This document shows, one piece after another, positions 22,777 to 34,494 of a DNA stretch of 64,000 nt. This DNA is from Streptomyces griseorubiginosus (lineage in GTDB: Bacteria > Actinomycetota > Actinomycetes > Streptomycetales > Streptomycetaceae): positions 609,413 to 673,412 of the forward strand of contig NZ_KQ948735.1 of the NCBI RefSeq assembly GCF_001514195.1, given 5' to 3'. Every line of letters begins with the position of its first letter. The first letter of the stretch is position 1. The position numbers and the translations under genes are program-made. Below the pieces are notes generated by a model. It had not been told where the DNA came from. It searched no databases and saw only the letters and a list, made by a program, of their open reading frames with translations.

Positions 22777-23007
22777 ATGTGCCGCAGTATCAAGACGCTT
22801 CGTCCACCCGTACTGCCCGAGGAGGCGACGGAGGAGGAGATCCGGGCCGCCGCGCTCCAGTACGTGCGCAAGGTGTCGGGGTTCCGCGCCCCGGCCGCAC
22901 ACAACCAGGAGGTGTTCGACCGCGCCGTCGAGGTGATCGCCGAGGCGACCGCGGAACTGCTGGCCGGCCTGGAGGTCCGCGGCGCCGCCCGACGAGAGGC
23001 GAGCTGA
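22777..23007 (+). CDS. DUF2277 family protein
   Basis: 76 aa starting MCRSIKTLRPPVLPEEATEEEI, the highly conserved DUF2277 N-terminus, and continuing AALQYVRKVSGFRAPAAHNQEVFDRAVEVIAEAT. ATG 22777 is chosen because GAGGGAG precedes it and homologues start MCR. Its function is unknown. Stand-alone gene. Confidence 0.9.
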   Translation: MCRSIKTLRPPVLPEEATEEEIRAAALQYVRKVSGFRAPAAHNQEVFDRAVEVIAEATAELLAGLEVRGAARREAS

Positions 23008-23093
23008 GCGCGGCGAGGCGTAGGTGATCCGGGTTCAGCTGGAGCTGGAGCCAGGGTCTGTCGTGCTGTTCTCCCGGACCGTCATCCCTCGCC

Positions 23094-23732
23094 CTACCCC
23101 GCCTCAACCGGTCGGCGGCGCATCACGTACGCCGCTCCCGCGCCCGCTCCGAACAGTGCTGCCACCGAGACTCCCGTGGCCAGCCATGTGGCCCCCAGCC
23201 AGTGCGCGCCGAAGTAGCCGAGGGCGACGCTGTACGCGGCCCAGGAGAGACCGGCCAGGGCGGACCAGGGGAGGAAGTCGCGGGCTCGGCGTTGGGCCGT
23301 GCCGGCGAGGAGGGAGACCACCGAGCGGCCGGCCGGGGCGAAGCGGGCCAGGACCACCAACGCCCCGCCCCCCGCGGCCAGCGCATCGCCGAGACGTTCC
23401 TGCGCCGTGGTGAGGCGACGGGAGCGGGCGATGGCGCGGTCGAGGCGTTCTCCGCCCCGGAAGGCGAGGCGGTACGCCGCGAGGTCGCCGAGGACGGACG
23501 CGGTCGTCGCGCAGAGGATCAGGGAGAGGACGTCCGGGACCCGTCCGGTCGCCGCGCTGCCCGCGGCCGCCGCCGTCGCGGCCGTGATGACGAGCACCCC
23601 GCTCGGCAGCACCGGCAGGAACACGTCGAGGAGCACCGACAGCGCGACCATGGCGTAGATCCATGGACTGCCGGTCAGCGACCCCAGACTCTCCAACACC
23701 GCGTCTCCCCGTGATTCCCCCTGGACAGCCAT
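23094..23732 (-). CDS. DedA family membrane protein (short)
   Basis: 212 aa with four to five hydrophobic segments. Diverged VTT-domain features: DVFLPVLPSGVLVI (about residues 36-49, in place of FPPIPSE), LGDLAAYRLAFRGGERLD and VVLARFAPAGRSVVSLLAG (about 125-143, the R-x-x-P-x-x-R region). The missing acidic residue in the first loop separates it from the canonical DedA protein at 10 kb. Lipid transport role inferred from family. Confidence 0.8.
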   Translation of the reverse strand: MAVQGESRGDAVLESLGSLTGSPWIYAMVALSVLLDVFLPVLPSGVLVITAATAAAAGSAATGRVPDVLSLILCATTASVLGDLAAYRLAFRGGERLDRAIARSRRLTTAQERLGDALAAGGGALVVLARFAPAGRSVVSLLAGTAQRRARDFLPWSALAGLSWAAYSVALGYFGAHWLGATWLATGVSVAALFGAGAGAAYVMRRRPVEAG

Positions 23733-23845
23733 ACAGCGTACGCGTGGAGTGTGACAGGAGATTCACGGGGGGCTCACGAGACGCGTGCGACTTGTTCACC
23801 CGGCTGCCGGGTCCCGGGGAGCGGGCCGGGGTCTCGCGAACGTGC

Positions 23846-23879
23846 CGGTGCCCTCCCCAGGGACGCGGGGAGGGCACCG
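23846..23879 (-). terminator. Terminator of the DoxX gene
   Basis: Perfect 13-base stem (23846-23858 with 23867-23879), 8-base loop, 12 bases beyond the DoxX stop on the minus strand. Confidence 0.7.
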
Positions 23880-23891
23880 TACGGGATCCGC

Positions 23892-24338
23892 TCAGACGGC
23901 CACCGGCTCGGCGGCCGGCTTGCGTTGCTCCGTCGAGCGCTTGGCGAGCAGCCGGTCCAGGCCGAACGCGCCGGACCCGGTGAAGACCAGCAGCAGGAGG
24001 GCCCAGCAGAACATCGCCGCCGCCTCACCGCCGTTCTCCATGGGCCACAGGGCGTGCGGCTGGTGGACCTTGAAGTACGCGTACGCCATGGATCCCGCCG
24101 CGACGAACGCGGCGACGCGCGTGCCCAGGCCGAGGAGCACGAAGGCTCCGCCGACGAGCTGGATCACGGCCGCGTACCAGCCGGGCCAGGTACCGGCGTC
24201 GAGGGTGCGGCCGGTGCCCATGGCACCGCCGAGCACGCCGAAGAGCGAGGCGGCGCCATGACAGAGGAAGAGCAGGCCGACGACGATGCGGTACAGGCCG
24301 AGGGCGTATGGCTGGGCGCTGTTCAGGCGTCCGGTCAT
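23892..24338 (-). CDS. DoxX family membrane protein
   Basis: 148 aa, four membrane segments. GLYRIVVGLLFLCHGAASLFG (about 14-34) and QLVGGAFVLLGLGTRVAAFVAAGSMAYAYF (about 65-94) are typical DoxX. GAAGGAG is eight bases before ATG 24338, which rejects the longer frame. DoxX proteins occur in thiol-redox and stress systems; the precise role is unknown. A dyad with TTGA/CTTGCAAG/TCAA at 24430-24448 may be its operator. Confidence 0.88.
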   Translation of the reverse strand: MTGRLNSAQPYALGLYRIVVGLLFLCHGAASLFGVLGGAMGTGRTLDAGTWPGWYAAVIQLVGGAFVLLGLGTRVAAFVAAGSMAYAYFKVHQPHALWPMENGGEAAAMFCWALLLLVFTGSGAFGLDRLLAKRSTEQRKPAAEPVAV

Positions 24339-24429
24339 GTGGGGGACTCCTTCGGTCGGGTCGGTCCCACTAGGGGGATCGCCCCAGGGGGATGGGACCG
24401 AGTGAGCCATCCACGGTAGGGGCCCCTCT

Positions 24430-24448
24430 TTGATGCTTGCAAGTTCAA
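24430..24448. promoter_or_regulatory. Dyad upstream of the DoxX gene
   Basis: TTGA-N2-CTTGCAAG-N1-TCAA with the central CTTGCAAG perfectly palindromic, about 92-110 bases upstream of the DoxX start. HxlR/MarR-type regulators often bind such sites; no regulator gene adjoins it. The rest of 24449-24626 shows no gene or clear signal. Confidence 0.35.
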
Positions 24449-24626
24449 CATCTGGCCACTGATTCGTCTCAGTCGTCCCAGTCATTTCGCTCGCAGCCGC
24501 ACGTGGGAGGGCTGTGGTCGCCGTATCCGCTTCCGAAAGTGTGTCCGAATGTGCTTCTGGGTCCGTTCCTGCGGGAAGAGCAACTCCCGTACAGGGCCAC
24601 GTTATTGACGAGCAATCAGATAGGGG

Positions 24627-26258
<1,632 letters not shown>

Positions 26259-26329
26259 GTGATCCTCCTCCGTCGCCCCGTACGGTACGGAACGACGGAG
26301 GTCCGCGGGGAGGTTCCGACGCGGAATCG

Positions 26330-26974
26330 TCAGCAGTTCGCCAGGTAGTTCGTCAGCGCGGTCTTCTCGGCCGAGTCGACGGAGAGGTCGTAGTAGTACT
26401 TCACCTGGACCCAGGCGCGGACGTAGGTGCAGCGGTACGAGGTGAGGGACGGCATCCAGGTGGCCGGGTCCTGGTCGCCCTTGGACTGGTTCACGTTGTC
26501 CGTGACCGCGAGCAGCTGCGGGCGGGTGACGTCGTTGGCGAAGGCCTGGCGCTGGGCCGTGGTCCAGGCGCTCGCGCCGGAGTCCCAGGCCTCGGCGAGC
26601 GGGACCAGGTGGTCGATGTCCAGGTCGGAGGCGGCGGTCCAGGTGGCACCGTCGTAGGGGGAGTACCAGCTGCCGCTGGTGGCGGTGCAGGCGGAGTTGG
26701 TGACGACGTTCGAGCCGTCGCGCTTGAGGATGTACTCGCGCGTGTTGCAGGTGCCGCTGATGGTGATCCAGGTCGGGAACAGGTCCCGGTTGTAGCCGGT
26801 GCGGTTCTCGGTGGCCACGGTGAGCGAGGCGAGGTAGGTGCGGGCGGTGGCCGCGCTGACCGGGGTGGGGAGGGCCGCGGAGGCGGACGGGCCGTTGAGG
26901 ACCGCGACGGAGGCTATGAGCGCGGTGAGGGCGCCGAGTATGCTGAGCCGTCGACGCGCGTAGAACTTCGACAT
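26330..26974 (-). CDS. Secreted HNH-family nuclease (DUF1524/GmrSD-C type)
   Basis: 214 aa. Signal peptide residues 1-about 36 (MSKFYARRRLSILGAL...SASAAL). Mature HNH motif SDLDIDHLVPLAEAWDSGA (the D-x-DH-x-VPL metal-binding His), then DVTRPQLLAVTDNVNQSKGDQDPATWMP (Asn and Lys of the HNH core). Two Cys pairs are likely disulphides. ATG 26974 has AGGGAG upstream. Predicted extracellular DNase, a common streptomycete exoenzyme for DNA scavenging. Confidence 0.92.
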   Translation of the reverse strand: MSKFYARRRLSILGALTALIASVAVLNGPSASAALPTPVSAATARTYLASLTVATENRTGYNRDLFPTWITISGTCNTREYILKRDGSNVVTNSACTATSGSWYSPYDGATWTAASDLDIDHLVPLAEAWDSGASAWTTAQRQAFANDVTRPQLLAVTDNVNQSKGDQDPATWMPSLTSYRCTYVRAWVQVKYYYDLSVDSAEKTALTNYLANC

Positions 26975-27130
26975 GCGAACTCCCTGGCGGGGTGGGGGTG
27001 TTGAGGCGCGGGCGATCGAATGCTCGGCGCACCGTGTTGCCGGGAGGTGTGCGCCCGGTAAGAAGTTAGTGACGCGTACATGACATGACAAGGTTTACGG
27101 TGAAACGATCACGTAGGATGGTCGGAGTTG

Positions 27131-27238
27131 AAGGGGAGTAGCTCTTCGCCGGACCGTCGACATACTGCTCAGCTCGTCTGAGCCGGCGCCCGGAGGCAGG
27201 CCCGCCCGCGCGGACCGGCCAGCGAGACCTTCGGCAAG
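27131..27238 (+). ncRNA. yybP-ykoY (Mn2+) riboswitch
   Basis: Begins with AAGGGGAGTAGCT, the conserved 5' entry, and ends with GCGAGACCTTCGGC, matching the conserved GAGACC-UU-GCC 3' segment; the two ends pair as P1. It lies about 110 bases upstream of the GDT1-type transporter, a well-known regulon member. The 157 bases before it (26975-27130) contain the divergent HNH promoter and no gene. Confidence 0.85.
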
Positions 27239-27349
27239 CAGTGCACGCCCGTGCCGTACCGGCCCGGGTGCCGAGTGCTCTGCCGTGCCGAGGTGTCGTC
27301 GTGTGAGGTGCAGCACTCTCGGTGGGGCAGCCCGACCGATTGAGGACCC

Positions 27350-27931
27350 TTGATCAGCATCACCGTGACGGCCGTCGTGTTCGGCGTCGTCTTCCTCGCC
27401 GAACTGCCCGACAAGACCGCGCTCGCCGGCCTCGTCCTGGGCACCCGCTACCGCGCCTCCTACGTCTTCGCGGGCGTCGCCGCCGCCTTCGCGCTGCATG
27501 TCGCGCTCGCCGTCGCGGCCGGCAGCGTGCTGACCCTGCTGCCGCAGCAGATCGTGCAGGCGATCACCGGCGTGCTCTTCCTGGGCGGCGCGGCCGTCCT
27601 GCTGCTGAAGAAGGACGACGGCGACGAGGAGATCCGCAAGCCCGAGAACCAGTCCTTCTGGAAGGTCGCCGGGGCCGGGTTCATGCTCATCCTGGTCGCC
27701 GAGTTCGGCGATCTGACCCAGATCATGACGGCCAACCTCGCGGCCCGTTACGACGACCCGCTCTCCGTGGGTCTGGGTGCGGTGCTCGCGCTGTGGGCGG
27801 TGGCCGGACTCGGGATCGTCGGCGGAAAGGCCCTGATGAGGCGGGTGCCGCTGAAGCTGATCACCAGGATCGCGGCGCTGCTGATGCTGGCCCTCGGCCT
27901 GTGGAGCCTGTGGGAGGCCGTGGGCGGCTGA
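27350..27931 (+). CDS. GDT1/TMEM165 (UPF0016) family Mn2+/Ca2+ exporter
   Basis: 193 aa, six membrane segments in two inverted halves, each with the family signature E-x-G/P-D-(K/L)-T: FLAELPDKTALA (about residues 15-26) and LVAEFGDLTQIMTA (about 115-128). A TTG start with GAGGA 8 bases upstream fits the homologous N-terminus MISITVTAVVFG. The preceding Mn2+ riboswitch indicates Mn efflux or detoxification. Confidence 0.92.
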   Translation: MISITVTAVVFGVVFLAELPDKTALAGLVLGTRYRASYVFAGVAAAFALHVALAVAAGSVLTLLPQQIVQAITGVLFLGGAAVLLLKKDDGDEEIRKPENQSFWKVAGAGFMLILVAEFGDLTQIMTANLAARYDDPLSVGLGAVLALWAVAGLGIVGGKALMRRVPLKLITRIAALLMLALGLWSLWEAVGG

Positions 27932-28103
27932 GGCGAACAGTGGGTGAACTGTTCCGGGTCGTTCCCGAAGGCGGTGGCGTGAACCCGCTCCGGTTTTGTA
28001 CCGTGGGGAAACAAAGTGGCTCCCGCCCGTTTTCCCTGACCGGCGGGCGGGGCCGCCTTGTCTCTCTCGTCTGCGCCTTTCTCGTCTGCGCTTGGAGTTG
28101 CCG

Positions 28104-28769
28104 ATGACGGCCGCCGTGTCCACCGTGCTCACCGCCCGCGCCCTCCTGCTCGACATGGACGGCACCCTCGTCAACTCCGACGCCGTCGTCGAGCGCATCT
28201 GGCGCCGCTGGGCCACAGAGCACGGACTCGACGGCGACGAGGTCATGAAGGTCGTCCACGGCCGCCAGGGGCACGCCTCGATGGCGCTCCTGCTGCCGGG
28301 GCGGCCCGTGGAGCAGAACCTCGCCGACAACACCCGCCTGCTCGCGGAGGAGACCGCGGACATGGACGGGGTGGTGGCGGTACCGGGGGCGCCCGAGTTC
28401 CTCGCCTCCCTGCGGGGACTGCCGCACGCGCTGGTGACCTCGGCCGACGTGCCGTTGTCCACGGCGCGGATGGTGGCGGCCGGGCTGGCCCTTCCGGAGG
28501 TCCGGATCACGGCGGAGTCCGTGGGCGCGAGCAAGCCGGACCCCGAGGGGTTCCTGAAAGGGGCGGCGGAGCTGGGCGTCGCGCCCGCCGACTGTGTCGT
28601 CTTCGAGGACTCCGGTGCGGGGATCGCGGCCGGGAAGGCGGCGGGGATGAGGGTGGTCGGGATCGGGGCCCGGGCGGGGGTCCACGGACCTGATGTGGTG
28701 GTGCCGGATCTGACGCGGGTGCGGGTGGAGGCCCTGGAGGACGGCGGCATGCGGTTGCACGTCGGTTAG
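28104..28769 (+). CDS. HAD-superfamily sugar-phosphatase-like hydrolase
   Basis: 221 aa. HAD motif I LLLDMDGTLVNSDA (about residues 13-26), motif II LVTSAD, motif III Lys in GASKPDPEGFLKGA (about 142-155), motif IV VVFEDSGAGIAAGKAAGM (about 165-182). Beta-phosphoglucomutase / phosphoglycolate phosphatase-like subfamily. ATG 28104 has GGAG upstream. Substrate unknown. Confidence 0.9.
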   Translation: MTAAVSTVLTARALLLDMDGTLVNSDAVVERIWRRWATEHGLDGDEVMKVVHGRQGHASMALLLPGRPVEQNLADNTRLLAEETADMDGVVAVPGAPEFLASLRGLPHALVTSADVPLSTARMVAAGLALPEVRITAESVGASKPDPEGFLKGAAELGVAPADCVVFEDSGAGIAAGKAAGMRVVGIGARAGVHGPDVVVPDLTRVRVEALEDGGMRLHVG

Positions 28770-28838
28770 GGCGGCGCTCCGGGACACGCGCGAGCGCATT
28801 GTCGCCTCGTGCGGTGGACTGCGGTTCCGGGTGTCGTT

Positions 28839-28880
28839 GGTCTGCGGTCTGCGGTCTGCGGTCTGCGGTCTGCGGTCTGT
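28839..28880. repeat. Heptanucleotide tandem array
   Basis: Six head-to-tail copies of GGTCTGC (last ends T), in the gap between the HAD and peptidoglycan-binding genes. Length 7 in a non-coding site gives slippage without frame constraint; copy number is likely variable. Confidence 0.9.
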
Positions 28881-28922
28881 GTGTCGTTTCGTGTGGCGGT
28901 CCGCGGCTTCGCGCGTGACCCC

Positions 28923-29882
28923 CTAGGGCTCTGTCGTCTCCGACTCCAGCCGGTCCCGGGTCGCCAGGTCGTACACCCCGTACTCCGGCGGCTGGATTCC
29001 GCGTGCCCACTGGTAGCGGGTCACCGCGTCCTCGACGACCTCGTCGTACTGGCCGCTCGCCTTCCTCGTGTACAGGCCGAGCTGGGTGAGGCGGAGCTCC
29101 AGCTCGACGACCTCCGGACCCTCCGACCCGCGCCGCAGCACCGGCGGGGCCGCCTTCCGGGCCGCGTCCGAACCGGCCGCCGAGTCCGTCGCCGTGCCGG
29201 AGGCGGTCGGGGCGCCCGTCGGGGACGCCGACAGGGACGCGCTCGGTGCGGCGCTGGACACCGACGGGCTCGGCGACGCCGACGGACTCGCGCTCGCCGT
29301 CCGGGACGGGGGTGCGGCGGGCGGCCGTACGGGCTCCGTGGTGGTGGACGGCGAGGCGGACGCCGGGGTCGTCGTCGCGTCGGGGACGGCCGGCCGTACG
29401 TCCCGCGGGGCCGCCTCGTCCCGTGACGGGGACTCGTAGGCGAACAGGCCGCTGGCGAAACCGGCCGCGGCGACCACGGTCACGACCGCTCCGGCCGCGG
29501 CGAGGAGGACGGTACGGGGGCGCGGGCGGCGAGGGTGCTCGCGGGTGGGGGCCGTGGGGGCGTCAGGGTGTGGCGCCCGGGAGAGGCTCCGGTCGGCGGG
29601 GAGCGCTGTCGTCTCGTCGGGTGCGGGGGATGTCGGGGGGACTGCCCGTAACGGCATCGTCTGTTCGGTGGTGGGCATCCGGGGTACGGGGGTGGTCTCG
29701 TCGGCCAGGTCCACGTACGGGCGTATGCGGAGCGGGTCGAAGTCCTCCGCCGCGGCCGCCTCCGCCGTGCGCGTGTCGCGCAACGCGTCCGCCGCGCGCT
29801 CGGTGCAGCCGCAGGACGGGGTGCGGTCGGCCCCTCTGGGTGCCCCGCACTCCGGGCACAGATGACCGTTCGACTCCGCCAT
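28923..29882 (-). CDS. Membrane protein with zinc ribbon and peptidoglycan-binding domain
   Basis: 319 aa. N-terminal zinc-ribbon-like CPECGAPRGADRTPSCGC (residues about 8-25), a cytosolic linker, one membrane segment TVLLAAAGAVVTVVAAAGFASGLFA (about 122-146), a Ser/Thr/Pro-rich extracellular stalk (about 160-240) and a C-terminal peptidoglycan_binding_1 domain (VLRRGSEGPEVVELELRLTQLGLY, about 248-271). GAGGGGAGGGA precedes the ATG. Probably links a cytosolic signal to the wall; function unknown. Confidence 0.82.
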   Translation of the reverse strand: MAESNGHLCPECGAPRGADRTPSCGCTERAADALRDTRTAEAAAAEDFDPLRIRPYVDLADETTPVPRMPTTEQTMPLRAVPPTSPAPDETTALPADRSLSRAPHPDAPTAPTREHPRRPRPRTVLLAAAGAVVTVVAAAGFASGLFAYESPSRDEAAPRDVRPAVPDATTTPASASPSTTTEPVRPPAAPPSRTASASPSASPSPSVSSAAPSASLSASPTGAPTASGTATDSAAGSDAARKAAPPVLRRGSEGPEVVELELRLTQLGLYTRKASGQYDEVVEDAVTRYQWARGIQPPEYGVYDLATRDRLESETTEP

Positions 29883-29991
29883 GTGTTCGTCCCTCCCCTC
29901 GCGAACCCCAGAGATTATGCAGAACCTCTCCACGGGCGGCACACGGAAGCCCCCGGAAGGACGGCTTCCAAAAGGACTCGACAGGCCATAA

Positions 29992-32094
<2,103 letters not shown>

Positions 32095-32572
32095 GTCTGC
32101 GGGTTCGGTGGGGGCGGGCGTTTTTGCGCAGTTCCCCGCGCCCCTGAGATGCCTGCGGCGGCCCGTTGCTGTCCGGTAGGGGCGCGTGTAGCGCGTGCGG
32201 GTGCGTTGTGGGTCGGTGCCGGGGTGGGGGCCCTTCGCACCATCGGCGGCTGCGACTCCCCAGGGGCGCGGGGAACTGCGCGACCGGCCACGACGGGCCC
32301 GCACCCGCCGAACAACCCAACCCGGCACCCCTCTAGGCGCCCGGCCCAAGCCCAGCGCAGCGGGGGCGCGGGGAACTGCGCGACCAGCCACGACGGGCCC
32401 GCACCCGCCGAACAACCCAACCCGGCACCCCTCTAGGCGCCCGGCCCAAGCCCAGCGCAGCGGCGGCGCGGGGAACTGCGCGACCAGCCACGACGGACCC
32501 GCACCCGCCGAACAACCTCGTACACATATGCGGAGACGGTTTGAAGGGGGCGTTCACGGCAACCCGGCAGAC
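32095..32572. repeat. Intergenic repeat array: 100-base tandem repeat plus inverted copy
   Basis: No gene. An inverted copy of the repeat core lies at 32126-32145. Direct copies start at 32263, 32363 and 32463 at exactly 100-base spacing; the first two are complete, the third stops after about 50 bases. Each starts with GGGGCGCGGGGAACTGCGC and continues GACCAGCCACGACGGGCCCG. The same core occurs at 4561 and inside the gene at 7536. Confidence 0.9.
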
Positions 32573-33253
32573 ATGTCAACAGGCCTGATCATCGCTCTGA
32601 TCGTGATCGTGGCGGCCGTCCTCGTCGTGGCGGCCGTCCTGACCCTGCGAGGCCGGAGCCCGCAGCACGGCCGGGGCCTGAAGCGCCGCTTCGGGCCCGA
32701 GTACGACCGCGCCGTGGCCCGGCACGACGGGGACGAGAAGGCCGCCGAGCGCGAACTCGCTGAGCGCGTGGAGCGGCACGGATCCCTGCGCGAGCAGCCC
32801 CTCGAACCGGCCCAGCGCCAGCGGTACGAAGAGCGCTGGACCGCCGCCCAGGAACGCTTCGTCGACTCCCCTCGGGAGGCCGTCGCCGAGGCCGACCGGC
32901 TGCTCGCCGAGCTCGCCAAGGACCGCGGGTTCCCGGACGGCGGACAGTACGAGGAGCAGTTCGCCGCGCTGTCCGTGCACCACGCGCACCACGTGCACGG
33001 CTACCGGCGGGTGCACACCGTGGCTGGCGCCCGCGTGAACGCCGACCGGGACGGCGACGGCCGGGTGGACACCGAGGAGATGCGCGAGGCCATGGTCGAG
33101 GCGCGCGCCCTCTTCGAGGACCTCATCGGGTCGCACCGCCGCGAGGAGTCCCGCACCACGGACGTGCGCGCGGGTGAGTCCCGCGACGGTCGTGACAACG
33201 GTCGCGGCCAGCACACGTGGGCATTCAACAGGCGTCACGCGAAGGGGAGTTGA
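32573..33253 (+). CDS. Membrane-anchored protein of unknown function
   Basis: 226 aa. Residues 2-25 are a single N-terminal membrane segment (STGLIIALIVIVAAVLVVAAVLTL), with the remainder cytosolic, charged and helical. FVDSPREAVAEADRLLAELAKDRGF (about 103-127) recurs in the next gene product. A His-rich HHAHHVHGYRRVH (about 141-153) and an EF-hand-like NADRDGDGRVDTEE (about 160-173; D-x-D-x-DG-x-x-D-x-x-E) are seen, suggesting Ca2+ binding. RBS weak. Followed by its paralogue after 5 bases. Confidence 0.78.
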   Translation: MSTGLIIALIVIVAAVLVVAAVLTLRGRSPQHGRGLKRRFGPEYDRAVARHDGDEKAAERELAERVERHGSLREQPLEPAQRQRYEERWTAAQERFVDSPREAVAEADRLLAELAKDRGFPDGGQYEEQFAALSVHHAHHVHGYRRVHTVAGARVNADRDGDGRVDTEEMREAMVEARALFEDLIGSHRREESRTTDVRAGESRDGRDNGRGQHTWAFNRRHAKGS

Positions 33254-33258
33254 GTGAC

Positions 33259-33933
33259 ATGACGGATGCCACGAGCAAGCCGGGAGCCGACGGCGCCCGG
33301 GGCGAGGGCAGGATCGGCGGCAAGGGCGCGACGAGTGAGTCCACGGGTGCGCACAGCCCCCTCGTGGCGCCCACCGGGACGGAGGCCCCGGAGCGGGTCG
33401 GGAGCGAAGGACGCCGGGAGGCGGTGCCGGGTGCGGTGCCGCCGGCCGTCGGCGACCGGGACGGTGCGCGGGGCGGCGAGGGCGGCCTCAAGCACGACTC
33501 CGGCGCACGGGGTCTCGGGCACGACTCCGGTGAGCGGGGTCTCGGGCGGGACTCCGGTGAGCGGGGTCTCGGGCGGGACTCCGGTGAGCGGGATCCTGGG
33601 CGGGACTCCGTCGCCGGGGGCGTCAAGACGTCCGGGCGCGATGCCCGGCTGCTTCCGCACGAGGAGTCCGACAAGCTCAGCACGCGGCTCCAGCACGCCG
33701 TCGCCGGGTTCGTCGACGAGCCCCGGTCCGCCGTCGAGGAGGCCGACCACGTGCTGGAGGAGGTCGCCGCGCGGTTCGCCGACGCGGTGAAGGAGCGTCG
33801 GCGTACGCTGCGCAACTCCTGGCAGGCCGGTGACGGCGGTCAGGGCAAGGGCGGCGCCGCCGGTGACACCGAGCAACTCCGGCTGGCGCTGCGGGACTAC
33901 CGTGAGCTGACGGAGCGGCTGCTGCACAGCTGA
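33259..33933 (+). CDS. Small soluble paralogue with nonapeptide repeats
   Basis: 224 aa. Residues about 75-118 are a 9-residue tandem repeat (GLGRDSGER) encoded by a 27-base minisatellite. The C-terminal half, FVDEPRSAVEEADHVLEEVAARFADAVKERRRTLR (about 154-188), is homologous to the region in the preceding membrane protein. AAGGGGAG before the ATG; probably co-transcribed with the gene before. Unknown function; a partner or decoy of the membrane protein is possible. Confidence 0.75.
   Translation: MTDATSKPGADGARGEGRIGGKGATSESTGAHSPLVAPTGTEAPERVGSEGRREAVPGAVPPAVGDRDGARGGEGGLKHDSGARGLGHDSGERGLGRDSGERGLGRDSGERDPGRDSVAGGVKTSGRDARLLPHEESDKLSTRLQHAVAGFVDEPRSAVEEADHVLEEVAARFADAVKERRRTLRNSWQAGDGGQGKGGAAGDTEQLRLALRDYRELTERLLHS
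33483..33611 (+). repeat. 27-base minisatellite in a coding region
   Basis: Units at 33483-33509, 33510-33536, 33537-33563 and 33564-33590 and a partial fifth to 33611, with the middle two identical (GGTCTCGGGCGGGACTCC then GGTGAGCGG). Encodes GL(K/G)(H/R)DSG(A/E)R. Confidence 0.9.
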
Positions 33934-34091
33934 CGTCTCGTCGTACACATGACCGGCCTGTTGCCCGGACCCGGGCGGCGGGCCGGTCTTGCGTTGCCTT
34001 GCACCGGACAGCGCCGTGCCGGGCGATTTATCATGCGGCGGCGGTGGTCCAACGGGGGCGCCGCGCAAGGAACCTTCCAGGAGGAGCGCAC

Positions 34092-34484
34092 GTGCTCGAA
34101 CTCACCATGGCCGTCGTCACCGCGGCGGAGGAGGGTGCCACGGCCGGGATGCAGATGGCCGAGGCGCCCAGTGACCCGGGCACCGTGCTCCGCGTGGGCC
34201 GGGACAAGTCCGTGTGCCGGCTCGTGACGCCCGACGACTGGCTGTTCGTCTCCCGGGTGCACCTGGAGTTCCTGTGCGGACCCGAGGGCGTCTGGCAGGT
34301 CACCTGGCTCCAGGGCTCGCAGCCCGATCCCTCGTCCGAGGTGCAGCTGGTGTCGGGGGCGTACGCCCAGCCGCTCGTCTACGGCGGCTCCGTGACGCTG
34401 CCCCGGGGCGGCAACGGCGAGATCGTGATCCGCGACCGCACCGCCCCGCGCAGCGTCAACGTCGGCTTCTACCACGAGGTGTGA
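34092..34484 (+). CDS. Small FHA-domain protein
   Basis: 130 aa. The GTG is preceded by AGGAGGAG. VLRVGRDKSVCRLV (about residues 31-44) and WLFVSRVHLEFLC (about 49-61) give the FHA G-R and S-R-x-H motifs for phosphothreonine binding. The C-terminus has the expected NGEIVIRDRTAPRSVNVGF. A free-standing single FHA domain implies a Ser/Thr-kinase partner elsewhere. Confidence 0.85.
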   Translation: MLELTMAVVTAAEEGATAGMQMAEAPSDPGTVLRVGRDKSVCRLVTPDDWLFVSRVHLEFLCGPEGVWQVTWLQGSQPDPSSEVQLVSGAYAQPLVYGGSVTLPRGGNGEIVIRDRTAPRSVNVGFYHEV

Positions 34485-34494
34485 GCGGCGGGGG

